A stretch of 64,000 bases of DNA. Origin: an uncultured Dorea sp. (GTDB lineage Bacteria > Bacillota > Clostridia > Lachnospirales > Lachnospiraceae). Shown one piece after another: positions 43,453-52,290 of the stretch. The notes under the pieces are model-generated. The model saw nothing but the letters and a program-made list of their open reading frames with translations, was not told the DNA's origin and ran no database searches. Where the stretch lies: assembly GCA_910584615.1 (NCBI GenBank), contig CAJUAM010000011.1:14543-78542 (forward strand), read 5' to 3'. The position numbers and the translations under genes are program-made. The number at the start of each line of letters is the position of its first letter. The stretch's first letter is position 1.

Positions 43453-44118
43453 CTATAAATACTTACATATTCTGCGTTCCATTAATTTTAATATCCTGTC
43501 GATCACAACCAGCACTACCCAGTATACAATCCCCACGGCTATATATGCCTCAAAAAAATTTAGACTCGACGCACCCATCATCTTTGCCTGAGATAATAAT
43601 TCTACAACTCCTATCGTAAAACCGATCGCCGTATTTTTGATCATTGTAATAAATGAATTTCCCAAAGACGGAAATGCTGCCACAAAAGCCTGCGGCAGTA
43701 TGATTTCTTTATACATCGCAGCAGGGCTTAAACCAATGGATAAACCGGCCTCCTTCTGCCCTTTATCAACAGAAAGCAGTCCTCCTCTTATGATCTCCGA
43801 TATAAAAGCAGACGAATTCATGGCAATCGTTATAACAAGCGCCGTACTCCCGGTAACATTTTTCATAAAATCAAATAATTGCGGCAGTCCAAAATAAAAA
43901 ATAAACAGCTGTGTAATATAAGGCGTGGAACGGAAATAAGAAATATAAATACCCGCCAGCCCTCTTATAACACGATTTTTAGAAGTATAACAAATCTCTA
44001 AAAAAAGTCCCAGAACAAACGCCGCCATAAAGGCTATCATCCCAAGCCACAAAGTATATGGAATTTTTAAAACAAGCTTCGGAAAACACGAAACAAAAAA
44101 CTCATTATCAAATCTCAC
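43453..44118 (-). CDS. Polar amino-acid ABC transporter permease
   Basis: 221 residues with about five membrane segments, HisM/GlnP family. EITRGG-type loop region: FISEIIRGGLLSVDKGQKEAGLSIGLSPAAMYKEIILPQA is the ATPase contact. It carries the substrate across the membrane, probably as a homodimer. GTG 44118 has GGGGAT seven bases ahead; an ATG five codons earlier (44133) lacks a ribosome site. Only one permease is present. Confidence 0.92.
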   Translation of the reverse strand: MRFDNEFFVSCFPKLVLKIPYTLWLGMIAFMAAFVLGLFLEICYTSKNRVIRGLAGIYISYFRSTPYITQLFIFYFGLPQLFDFMKNVTGSTALVITIAMNSSAFISEIIRGGLLSVDKGQKEAGLSIGLSPAAMYKEIILPQAFVAAFPSLGNSFITMIKNTAIGFTIGVVELLSQAKMMGASSLNFFEAYIAVGIVYWVVLVVIDRILKLMERRICKYL

Positions 44119-44144
44119 GCGTTCTATCCCCATGTAATCTAATT

Positions 44145-44176
44145 ATAAAAAGAGCACTCCCGTAAAAGGACTGCCC
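44145..44176 (-). terminator. Attenuator hairpin after the binding-protein gene
   Basis: Imperfect stem GGGCAGTCC against GGGAGTGCTC (one mismatch, one G-U pair) with minus-strand tail TTTTTAT. Inside the operon it should lower permease and ATPase expression relative to the binding protein. Confidence 0.65.
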
Positions 44177-44188
44177 TTACTCACCGGC

Positions 44189-45016
44189 TTACTCTGCAAT
44201 ATCTGTCACATCACGATGATAATACTGCTCAGACAACTTTGCAAGTGTCCCGTCTTCTCTCATCTCCTTAATTGCTGTATTGAATGACTCAATCACATCT
44301 GGTTTCGCATCCTTCGAAAATGGAAATGCCTGATAATCTATAATGATTGGATCCCCAACTAATTTAAAATTGTATTCTCCCTTTTCGTTAATGGAATCAA
44401 ATGACAGTTCCGTAATAGGAAATGCATCATAATGGCCGACTGCCAACTCATCGTATATATTTCCGGATGTAACTACCAGTTCAATCTTCTTATCATCCGG
44501 AAGATCGGCATTATAATCATTAAAAAATGTCTCTAAAACTGTTCCGAATTCAATACATACTTTTCTTCCTTGAAGACCGTCCACGGACTCTGCTTTATCA
44601 TCATCACGGACTGCCATACGTATCTTATTAGCAGCATATTTTTCTGTAAAGGTATATGTCTTTTCCCTCTCTTCTGTTACAGAAACCTGTCCTGCGATCG
44701 TATCGTATTTTCCACTGTCAAGCCCTGAGAACATAGCGCTGTAGTCGTCAGATAACTCCCACTTAACTTTAAGCCCTGAACGTTTGGCAATTTCCTCGAT
44801 CAGATCATGTTCAAATCCGGTCAGATCGCCATTATCATCCGTATAGATAATTGGATAAAAACTGCCGTTTCCTACGACCGTAATCTCCTTTTTTTCTCCG
44901 TCCTCGGCATTATCCTCTTTTTCCTTGGTTTCCCCAGCCGAACCGGAACTACATCCCATAACTAATGCTGCACTCATTGAAATGCAAAGCAGCATGCCGA
45001 TCAATTTTTTTCTCAT
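44189..45016 (-). CDS. Amino-acid-binding lipoprotein of ABC transporter
   Basis: 275 residues. Lipobox ALVMGCSSG gives lipidated Cys22; an acidic linker follows, then a SBP_bac_3 domain (GSFYPIIYTDDNGDLTGFEHDLIEEIAKRSGLKV; GLDSGKYDTIAGQVSVTEER; GRKVCIEFGTVLETF). Resembles the cystine/polar amino acid group, but the ligand is not certain. RBS GAGGAG. First gene of the operon with its own promoter. Confidence 0.93.
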   Translation of the reverse strand: MRKKLIGMLLCISMSAALVMGCSSGSAGETKEKEDNAEDGEKKEITVVGNGSFYPIIYTDDNGDLTGFEHDLIEEIAKRSGLKVKWELSDDYSAMFSGLDSGKYDTIAGQVSVTEEREKTYTFTEKYAANKIRMAVRDDDKAESVDGLQGRKVCIEFGTVLETFFNDYNADLPDDKKIELVVTSGNIYDELAVGHYDAFPITELSFDSINEKGEYNFKLVGDPIIIDYQAFPFSKDAKPDVIESFNTAIKEMREDGTLAKLSEQYYHRDVTDIAE

Positions 45017-45048
45017 ACGTTATCTCCTCTTCATGTAATAATAATCTC

Positions 45049-45096
45049 AATATATCATTTCCAACACATGATAACAAATTGATTATTCAAATAATC
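45049..45096 (-). promoter_or_regulatory. Promoter and palindrome of the amino-acid ABC operon
   Basis: Minus strand: -35 TTGTTA (45072-45077), 17-base spacer, -10 TATATT (45049-45054). Directly upstream is a perfect palindrome with half-site GATTATT (45081-45096), a possible activator or repressor site. Confidence 0.55.
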
Positions 45097-45232
45097 ATCA
45101 TTGTTTTATTTATTTTATCTATAAATCAGAGCTGGATTTTTAAACTTTTTTACTTTCTTCTTGATAAGATATCCCTGTATCCTATATGATAAATATGAAT
45201 AATTATTATACTACCATTAGAAAGGCTGCCCC

Positions 45233-45946
45233 ATGAAATTAAATTATCTTTCCCGGAATCACCTGACACTAAAACGCATTCCTTTTCCTGACATGGATAC
45301 AATTGATATCTGTATTTTTTCTATTAAAAACTTTTCTTATCTATCAGACAGTGTGAATATACTTTCTGCCCAGGAACAAAAAAAAGGTGCTTCTTTTGCT
45401 CAGGAAAAAGACCGGCTCCGCTTTATTGGAAGCCGCATTCTTCTGCGCAGAATCATAAGTCTGTATCTTGATTATCCAGCAAAAAAACTTTCATTTCAAA
45501 CCGGTTCGCATGGAAAACCGTATTTATCCTCTGACGAGAAGGATTTTCCAGAGATATACTTTAACCTGTCACATTCTGGTGAATTTATTGCTCTTGCTTT
45601 TTCTCTGAGCTCTCCTGTCGGAATTGATATTGAAACGGTACGGGCGAATATCAATTCCGAAACTTTAGTCCGCCGTTTCTTTCATCCGGATGAATATTCT
45701 GAATTTCTCAAGCTGGATGAAAAAAAACAGCAGGAATTTGTATTTCGCAGATGGACTGTGCGCGAAGCATTTTTAAAAGGAATCGGAACCGGTTTATCCG
45801 TTTCTCCGGATTCCTTTTACGTACAGGCCCTCTCCTCCATGTTCTGCATTAAAAAAGGCCAGAAAGATTACTCTCTCTGGCGCATAAAACCAATACCTGT
45901 ACCTGGCAGTTATTTTTGCAGCATCGCATATAAAATACCAAAATGA
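45233..45946 (+). CDS. 4'-phosphopantetheinyl transferase (Sfp type)
   Basis: 237 residues. FNLSHSGEFIALAFSLSSPVGIDIE contains the Mg-binding GIDIE motif; FVFRRWTVREAFLKGIGTGL is the second core motif (W-x-x-KEA type, here with Arg for the Lys position). It moves phosphopantetheine from CoA to carrier proteins. No polyketide or peptide synthetase is in the window, so its target is elsewhere. RBS AGAAAGG before ATG. Confidence 0.88.
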   Translation: MKLNYLSRNHLTLKRIPFPDMDTIDICIFSIKNFSYLSDSVNILSAQEQKKGASFAQEKDRLRFIGSRILLRRIISLYLDYPAKKLSFQTGSHGKPYLSSDEKDFPEIYFNLSHSGEFIALAFSLSSPVGIDIETVRANINSETLVRRFFHPDEYSEFLKLDEKKQQEFVFRRWTVREAFLKGIGTGLSVSPDSFYVQALSSMFCIKKGQKDYSLWRIKPIPVPGSYFCSIAYKIPK

Positions 45947-45982
45947 CAAATGTCATCAACAGTCTGATATTACAGCTTATAA

Positions 45983-46189
45983 TCAACCGCCTGTGTAAAA
46001 AGCAATCCCATATAGCAGCGCTACTCCCGGTGTTCCAAAGACCCCGGTTGTCGCAAAAGTAACGGGGTTTAACCCCACCTGCGCAGAAATCCCTTTCGAC
46101 ACAAGAAACTGATTAATAAAAAATATAAAAGCCATCCCCACTACTGCGCGAATCAAAAACTGAACAATAAAAGAGGTTTTCTGCTCCAA
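45983..46189 (-). CDS. bofA: BofA-like sigma-K processing inhibitor family
   Basis: 68 residues, two membrane segments: LIRAVVGMAFIFFINQFL and TTGVFGTPGVALLYGIAFY. The second part (GLNPVTFATTGVFGTPGVALLYG) is the family signature. In Bacillus BofA holds the SpoIVFB protease inactive in the forespore membrane until signalled. Start is TTG 46189 with a loosely spaced GGGGG; an alternative start is possible. Its presence supports a spore former. Confidence 0.82.
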   Translation of the reverse strand: MEQKTSFIVQFLIRAVVGMAFIFFINQFLVSKGISAQVGLNPVTFATTGVFGTPGVALLYGIAFYTGG

Positions 46190-46259
46190 TTTAAAAGCGC
46201 CCCCGTTTTCATCTTTTGTTCATATATATTCGGTCATTACGTATAATATGACAGCATGT

Positions 46260-46748
46260 TTATAAATTTATCTTTATCTCCCGCTTTGTCTCATGATACT
46301 CGTGATAATTCACTCCTGCGGCATCAAACATTCTCATGGAAGCTTTCACAGACGGCGTATCTTCATACTTGTTGGACCCATAGATCACTTCCTTGATTCC
46401 GCTCTGGATAATTGCTTTCGCGCACTCATTGCAGGGAAACAACGACACGTACAGCTTCGCTCCTTCAAGGCTCCCGCCCCGGTAATTTAAGATTGCATTC
46501 AATTCACTGTGTACTGTATATAAATATTTCGTCTCCAACGGATCGTCCCCTTCTCGTGCCCATGGAAAATTGTCGTCCGAGCAGCCCATAGGAAGACCAT
46601 TATATCCCATGGACAAAATCTTATTATCCTGGCTCACGATACAACATCCCACCTGCGTATTCGGATCCTTCGAACGCATTCCTGAAAGAAGGGCAACTCC
46701 CATAAAATATTCATCCCAGCTGATATAGTCCATTCTTTTTTCTCCCAT
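46260..46748 (-). CDS. dCMP deaminase (ComEB-like)
   Basis: 162 residues. Zinc site: His in YTVHSELNAIL (with the proton-shuttle Glu) and Cys pair in LFPCNECAKAI. An extra N-terminal Cys pair (VGCCIVSQ) is seen in this group. It deaminates dCMP to dUMP for thymidylate synthesis. ATG 46748 with AAGGAG eight bases ahead; a second ATG at 46733 also has a GGGAG site. Confidence 0.92.
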   Translation of the reverse strand: MGEKRMDYISWDEYFMGVALLSGMRSKDPNTQVGCCIVSQDNKILSMGYNGLPMGCSDDNFPWAREGDDPLETKYLYTVHSELNAILNYRGGSLEGAKLYVSLFPCNECAKAIIQSGIKEVIYGSNKYEDTPSVKASMRMFDAAGVNYHEYHETKREIKINL

Positions 46749-46786
46749 CCGACCTTCTCCTTAATCACATTTCCAAACATCTTATA

Positions 46787-47416
46787 TTATTTTGTACCAA
46801 ATATACGGTCTCCCGCATCTCCAAGTCCGGGAACAATATATTTATGTTCATCCAGACACTCATCCAACGCGCCAATATACAAATCCACATCCGGATGCTC
46901 TTTCTGCATATACTCCACTCCCTCCGGAGCCGCAATAATACACATAAAACGTATATTTTTTACACCTTTCTCCTTCAAAAGCTGGATCGCCGCCACACTG
47001 GAACCTCCTGTAGCTAACATTGGATCTACTACAAACACTTCTCTTTCTCCGCAGTCTGCCGGAAGCTTGCAATAATATTCTACTGGCTTAAACGTCTCCG
47101 GATCACGGTACAAACCTATATGTCCCACTTTTGCTGTCGGAATGATGCTAAGCATCCCGTCTACCATCCCAAGTCCCGCGCGCAGGATAGGTACAACTGC
47201 CAGTTTTTTTCCGCAAAGCTCCTTTCCGATCATTTCACAGATCGGCGTTTTTATCTTTACATCCCCTAGCTTCAGATTCCTGGTTGCCTCATAACACATC
47301 AGCGAGGCAATCTCCCCGACAATTGCCCGAAATTCCTTTGATCCAAGTTCCTCCCTGCGTATGCAGGTAATTTTATGCTGTATCAAAGGATGCTCCATAA
47401 CTTGTACTTTTCCCAT
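46787..47416 (-). CDS. upp: Uracil phosphoribosyltransferase
   Basis: 209 residues. VVPILRAGLGMVDGML near 77-92 and the PRPP loop VVDPMLATGGSSVAAI near 130-145; C-terminal uracil loop PGLGDAGDRIFGTK. It makes UMP from uracil and PRPP. RBS GGAGAGAAA before ATG. Confidence 0.97.
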   Translation of the reverse strand: MGKVQVMEHPLIQHKITCIRREELGSKEFRAIVGEIASLMCYEATRNLKLGDVKIKTPICEMIGKELCGKKLAVVPILRAGLGMVDGMLSIIPTAKVGHIGLYRDPETFKPVEYYCKLPADCGEREVFVVDPMLATGGSSVAAIQLLKEKGVKNIRFMCIIAAPEGVEYMQKEHPDVDLYIGALDECLDEHKYIVPGLGDAGDRIFGTK

Positions 47417-47430
47417 AATGTTTTCTCTCC

Positions 47431-48480
47431 TTAAACTTGTATGATATGATGACCTGCTGCTTTTAAAAGCCGGTTCATAACTGCATTCCCAATGCCGTCT
47501 CCCGAAAAAGCTTCACTCAGGATACAATCTACATCTTCCTCATCAAATTCCCGCAGAACCGCATAAAGATGATTCGCAATGGTTGTTTCATCCTGCCTTG
47601 TTCCGATGCATTTTACAACTCCGTTCAAATAGGCCCCGATCGATTCTTGTGTTCCTATGATACCGACACGGTTCCCTTTCTGTATGTTTTCATCGGCTAT
47701 CCGGTTAATCTCCTTTACAACTGCCTCCCCATCACCTTCCACAACACAGAGTTTTGCTTTCGGAGCATAATGGCGGTATTTCATTCCCGGAGCCTTGGGA
47801 GGATCTCCCCCCTCTTCATCAAGCAGCGCATTATCTACCGTTACTTCTCCTAAAAGCTCCTCTAGCATCTCTTTTGTAACAGCTCCCGGTCTCAGGATCA
47901 TAGGCGGTGTGACCGATATGTCAAGGATCGTAGATTCTAAACCAATCTCCACCGTTCCCCCATCCAAAATCATCTCTATCTTTCCTTCCATATCCTCTTT
48001 TACATGCTCTGCCTTTGTAGGACTTGGCCGTCCAGACGTGTTAGCGCTGGGAGCTGCTATATAGCCCCCGCCTGCCTCTATCAGCGCACAGGCAACCTTG
48101 TGAGACGGCATTCGTACTGCCACGGTATCCAGACCGCCTGTCGTGCCATAGGGCACAACACTGCTCTTATTAAATATCATGGTAAGCGGTCCCGGCCAGT
48201 ACCTTTCAGCAACAGTACGCGCCGCGTCAGGAATATCACGAACAATTTTTTCAAGCGCTTCCATATCCGCAATATGAACGATCAAAGGATTATCCGACGG
48301 TCTTCCTTTCGCGGCATATATCTTTTTCGCGGCATTTTCATTTAATGCATCTGCGCCCAGACCATACACTGTCTCTGTCGGAAATGCCACAAGTCCGCCT
48401 TCCCGCAATATATTACCGGCTTTTTTAATAATATCGCTATTCAATTGTCGATCATTGATTTTATTTATTATTGTCTTCAT
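47431..48480 (-). CDS. L-threonylcarbamoyladenylate synthase (Sua5 type)
   Basis: 349 residues. YrdC domain: GGLVAFPTETVYGLGADAL, AAKGRPSDNPLIVHI, PGPLTMIF, MPSHKVACALIEA, APSANTSGRPSPT, ILDISVTPPMILRPGAVTKE. A C-terminal Sua5 domain (APGMKYRHYAPKAKL) completes the long form. It makes TC-AMP for t6A37 in tRNA together with TsaB/D/E. It is followed by upp after 14 bases. Confidence 0.95.
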   Translation of the reverse strand: MKTIINKINDRQLNSDIIKKAGNILREGGLVAFPTETVYGLGADALNENAAKKIYAAKGRPSDNPLIVHIADMEALEKIVRDIPDAARTVAERYWPGPLTMIFNKSSVVPYGTTGGLDTVAVRMPSHKVACALIEAGGGYIAAPSANTSGRPSPTKAEHVKEDMEGKIEMILDGGTVEIGLESTILDISVTPPMILRPGAVTKEMLEELLGEVTVDNALLDEEGGDPPKAPGMKYRHYAPKAKLCVVEGDGEAVVKEINRIADENIQKGNRVGIIGTQESIGAYLNGVVKCIGTRQDETTIANHLYAVLREFDEEDVDCILSEAFSGDGIGNAVMNRLLKAAGHHIIQV

Positions 48481-48517
48481 GTGTTTTATTATACTACACT
48501 CTAAAAACTCCTACAAG

Positions 48518-49252
48518 TTAAGACTTTTTAGATTTATCATCTGATTTTTTATCCGGTTTATCCTTTGGAAATTCCTTTCCAATAATTTCCAGTATTCCTT
48601 TACAGATTGCCTCAGATATCTTATCTTGATATTCTTCATTACACAGATTATTTGCATCCTCTGGGTTCGACAGAAAACCACATTCTACAATGATCGTCGG
48701 TACCTCTGTCCTTTTTAGCAGATAATACGTATTATTGGCCTTTGCCTCCCTTGTATTATCTTCGTCAACGGCAAGAAGCGCATTCTGCATGATCTTCGCA
48801 GCTTTTTCCCCATCCGAAGACTCGGAATAATAAAACACCTGCGCTCCATGGACCACTGCATCCTGATAACTGTTCTGATGGATACTCACTGCAAGCTGCG
48901 GCGCTTCTTCATTGATGATCCTAACCCGTTCCTTCATATCTGCGGCTTTTGTTCCTGTACTTCCTTCTCCGGCTAACATTGCATCTTCTTCTCTTGTCAT
49001 AACAACTTTGATCTTTGCTTTTTTTAATATTTTTTCAACTTTTTTCGCGATCTCAAGATTGATCTCCTTTTCAACCACATCTTTCACACCCACTTTTCCG
49101 GGATCCCCTCCCCCGTGTCCGGCATCGAGAACCACCGTATTCTTTCGGATAGTCACTTTGGAGGAAGATACTTGTTCCTCCAGATTCCTGTTCAGCACAG
49201 CAAGACCGGCAATTAAAAAAAGCATTACAACCAGTTCTATTTTTTTCTTCAA
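48518..49252 (-). CDS. cwlD: N-acetylmuramoyl-L-alanine amidase (CwlD-like)
   Basis: 244 residues. N-terminal membrane anchor (IELVVMLFLIAGLAVL), Amidase_3 domain with VVLDAGHGGGDPGKVG (zinc His), KEINLEIAKK (Glu), VSIHQNSY (His) and IIVECGFLSNPEDA (catalytic Glu). A Lys/Asp-rich tail ends the protein. CwlD prepares muramic-delta-lactam in spore cortex; length and layout fit. Confidence 0.88.
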   Translation of the reverse strand: MKKKIELVVMLFLIAGLAVLNRNLEEQVSSSKVTIRKNTVVLDAGHGGGDPGKVGVKDVVEKEINLEIAKKVEKILKKAKIKVVMTREEDAMLAGEGSTGTKAADMKERVRIINEEAPQLAVSIHQNSYQDAVVHGAQVFYYSESSDGEKAAKIMQNALLAVDEDNTREAKANNTYYLLKRTEVPTIIVECGFLSNPEDANNLCNEEYQDKISEAICKGILEIIGKEFPKDKPDKKSDDKSKKS

Positions 49253-49319
49253 AAAAAATACCTCCAGACAGTCTATATTAATCTAATATATGACTGTCGG
49301 AGGCAATTTATTTAGTTAG

Positions 49320-51524
49320 TTAATTTACATATTGCTGAATCAGCGGCCAGACATCTGGCGACTCCTGCCCCAGCGCCCATGCGGCACTTCCCGCAAGCTT
49401 ATACTCTTTCATGAGCTTTAATTTCGGTTCCAGTGATTTCACATCCTCAAGCCAGATCTTATATGTCGTATCTCCATCTGTCCATGTCGCGAAATTCTGT
49501 TTTGCCTCTTCATCCCATGTGATATCCGCCCCAGCTTCTGTAACTTTCTCTTTTGCCCGAGACATTCCATATGCTTCGCTCTTTACTTTTGTAGTATACT
49601 GCGCTGCATCGGTTCCCTGATCTTTCGAAAGCTCCTCCTGCGTTTTAGGCTTCTCACTCCACAGACGGGTAAAGAATGGAATTCCGTTGATCACCTTCTC
49701 TGCCGGCACTTCCTTCAGCGTTTCTTCGATGCCTTCCTGAACAAAATTATAAGAAGATACCGATCCAGCCTCAGGTGAGCCGCCATGATGCTCATCATAC
49801 CCCATAATGATCACATAATCAGCGAACACTCCCTGCTCTTTCCGATTATACTGCTGGTTATAATTTTTCGGAACATAATTGTCCACGGATAATACTAAAG
49901 CACTTTGTCTGCACTTAACAGACAATTCACGTATAAACTGGATATAATGCTCTCCGCATTCTTCCGATACTTTTTCAAAGTCTACATTAATACCCGCCAC
50001 ATTCGTCTGCAATGCATCTGAAATCAGCTGATTGATCAATTTCTCACGCTTTGACGTTGAACTCAAAAGCTCATAAGTCTCGCTCTGAGAATTAATACCC
50101 CCGTCAAAGTCTCTTACGGTAGCCCATACATCCACTTTTAACTGCCGGGCTTTTTCTACATAATCTGCTGATGAAAGAGATTCCAGATCACCGTCTGTAT
50201 TCTTTACATGATACCAGGTCGGGGCAATTGTAGTAAGTCCTTTTGTCTCTGCAATCTTGTCAAGTACATTATTATTTGCTTCGCGGTTGGTTACATTATG
50301 CCATACTAAATTGATGGTATAATCCTGTGAAATATTTGTATATTCTGGTTCCTCAAATTTTCTGGTAATCTTTTTTTTCTCAGTTTCCTTCAACGCGTTG
50401 TTTTTAACATAGCCGATAAAACCGTCTTTTGTACGAACTTTTTTCCAGTTCTCTTCTTCTTCAAGGACAACAACCTCATCCCTTTTCTTAACCTCTGATA
50501 AAACAGGGCTCTTTACGCCTCCGCGGTAACGGACCTGTGTATTTTTCTTCACCTGCGCAACAGGAGTCTCCCCCCATTTACTAACGATCATCACACGGCT
50601 TGGATTTTCATACACCGCATAATCAATATTCATGTATTGCTGGATAAAATCAAGGGCAATATATGCTGTGCTTCCTTCGGTTTTTAAAATAACGTAATCT
50701 TCACTGTTCTTATCGTTCGATACCATGTAATCTTTACTTCCGACTTCAACAGACACAATATCCTTAGGCAGTGTATAAAGAAGTTTATTCTCATTAGAGT
50801 CCCAATAAAACCGGTTACTGATATGATCCCGTACTGTTTCATATTGAACATAAGCTTTTCCTTCTGAAATCATTCCGTGCGGTTCAACAATCTCATTATT
50901 AATTGTGATAGCAAGCTGTCCTTCCTTTTCTATTCCATAATATTCTTTTAAATCTGCTTTATCTTTGGAGGGGCTGTATTTCTTCCATAAAAACGCACCC
51001 GCCACTGCAGCTATCAGCAATATAACAAAGAGAATCGTTTTCAGTATGAGATTTCTCTTTCTTCTTCTCCGGCTCTGTTTTCTTCTTGTCTGCCTTCCGC
51101 CATCCGAAGGACGCCGCTGTCTGCGCCTTGCAAATGCTTCACTTCCTTCCGGCCTTCTTCTATGTGCCAAACTTTTGCTTCCTTCCGGCCTTCTTTCCTC
51201 CGCTGAACTTTCAGTTCCTTCAAGTCTTCTTCCTACCGGGCTTTCGGTTCCTTCTGGTCTTCTTCTCTCCGCCGAAATCCTGGTTCCTTCCAGGTTCCTG
51301 CGTCTTACTGTTGACCCAGTAGTCCCTGCCGTCCTGCGTCTTGCACTCTGCGCATCTGATATTCTACTTTCAGAAGACTGCCCTGCGGATGTTCTTCTTC
51401 TGACTGTTCTTTGTCTAGGCATTGTTCTTTTAACCGTTCGCCCTTCTGATATTCCGATATTTTCAGAAGTATTATTCGTCGGCTGATTCGAATTTGTGCG
51501 GCCTAATTTCTCATTTTCTTCCAT
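49320..51524 (-). CDS. Membrane-anchored GH18-family protein with Arg-rich repeats
   Basis: 734 residues. Residues 1-155 are cytosolic, strongly basic, with degenerate repeats of the form RRPEGTES about every 14-15 residues. One membrane segment lies at about 158-178 (LILKTILFVILLIAAVAGAFL). Outside come a copper-amine-oxidase-like N domain (about 190-310), an SH3-like domain (about 325-385, VKNNALKE end) and a GH18 barrel (about 395-734) with the catalytic strand GINVDFEKV. Related to spore and cell-wall glucosaminidases such as SleL/YaaH, so peptidoglycan cleavage is likely. Confidence 0.85.
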   Translation of the reverse strand: MEENEKLGRTNSNQPTNNTSENIGISEGRTVKRTMPRQRTVRRRTSAGQSSESRISDAQSARRRTAGTTGSTVRRRNLEGTRISAERRRPEGTESPVGRRLEGTESSAEERRPEGSKSLAHRRRPEGSEAFARRRQRRPSDGGRQTRRKQSRRRRKRNLILKTILFVILLIAAVAGAFLWKKYSPSKDKADLKEYYGIEKEGQLAITINNEIVEPHGMISEGKAYVQYETVRDHISNRFYWDSNENKLLYTLPKDIVSVEVGSKDYMVSNDKNSEDYVILKTEGSTAYIALDFIQQYMNIDYAVYENPSRVMIVSKWGETPVAQVKKNTQVRYRGGVKSPVLSEVKKRDEVVVLEEEENWKKVRTKDGFIGYVKNNALKETEKKKITRKFEEPEYTNISQDYTINLVWHNVTNREANNNVLDKIAETKGLTTIAPTWYHVKNTDGDLESLSSADYVEKARQLKVDVWATVRDFDGGINSQSETYELLSSTSKREKLINQLISDALQTNVAGINVDFEKVSEECGEHYIQFIRELSVKCRQSALVLSVDNYVPKNYNQQYNRKEQGVFADYVIIMGYDEHHGGSPEAGSVSSYNFVQEGIEETLKEVPAEKVINGIPFFTRLWSEKPKTQEELSKDQGTDAAQYTTKVKSEAYGMSRAKEKVTEAGADITWDEEAKQNFATWTDGDTTYKIWLEDVKSLEPKLKLMKEYKLAGSAAWALGQESPDVWPLIQQYVN

Positions 51525-51625
51525 GCTGCACCTCCTACTCGAACCTATTATAACAATAATTGTGACCTACGTCATTATTTATTTCGACATTTTTCTTTTT
51601 ATTTGAGGGGTATTTACGTTCACTC

Positions 51626-51844
51626 CTAGATTATAACGTCCGTAAAACACAGCTCTTTGATATCCCCTTTCTCATTCATAACATAATCCCGCATATAAAT
51701 TACATCTTCCCGTAGAATATGCGCCTGAACAACCTGCATGGGACTCGCTGCTAATCCATTCAGCGTGATATCAACGCCTTTTTTCTCATAGCCATTCAGT
51801 TCCGTAAAGAGATTCTGGACATCCTTTTTTTCGTACCCACTCAT
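51626..51844 (-). CDS. Small conserved-type protein of unknown function
   Basis: 72 residues starting MSGYEKKDVQ. No family recognised. A strong GAGGAGG site seven to eight bases before ATG 51844 supports expression; a further in-frame upstream start would bury that site. Predicted mixed alpha/beta (ITLNGLAASPMQVVQAHILRED; IYMRDYVMNEKGDIKELCFTDV). Not membrane-bound. Confidence 0.6.
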   Translation of the reverse strand: MSGYEKKDVQNLFTELNGYEKKGVDITLNGLAASPMQVVQAHILREDVIYMRDYVMNEKGDIKELCFTDVII

Positions 51845-52237
51845 TTTTTTCCTCCTCCTCAATGCATTGCGATGATAACCACATCCATTTCTACATATAT
51901 TAAAACCAGAAGAAAAGTGTTGTGATACATTTTCTTATTCGAAAAAACTAAAAGATAGCCTGCATTGCATATTTTCATTGTCTAAGTTATTGTTTTCTGT
52001 AAATGTTATCGTTGTGATATTTGTGTCGAAATGACATCTTTGATTGTTTTCTGATTGTTTATATTGATAATTTACTAGATATTACATTGAGAAAAAGTAA
52101 ATTTATGAAATTCTCCCTCCTTTGTTCTAAGAACGTGGCTATCAGGGAAAACTATCTCTTAGTGTTATTATTATATCCGATAGAAACTTGTAAAGCAAGC
52201 ACTTTTTTATTTTATACTTATTTTATTAATCCTATTG
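51845..52237. other. AT-rich intergenic region, no gene seen
   Basis: About 390 bases between divergent genes. It must contain the promoter of the 72-residue gene on the minus strand. No RNA gene, long inverted repeat or open frame with a ribosome site stands out. Confidence 0.5.
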
Positions 52238-52267
52238 TTGAACATTCCGCATTCCCTATGCTATACT
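52238..52267 (+). promoter_or_regulatory. Promoter of mecA
   Basis: -35 TTGAAC (52238-52243), 18-base spacer, -10 TATACT (52262-52267), 23 bases before the ATG of mecA. Confidence 0.7.
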
Positions 52268-52290
52268 AAATTAGAAGGAAGTGATAAATT

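Noticed and set aside
45017..45232. T-box or amino-acid riboswitch before the amino-acid ABC operon
   Set aside because: No T-box sequence, specifier stem or terminator between promoter and first gene; the leader is too short.
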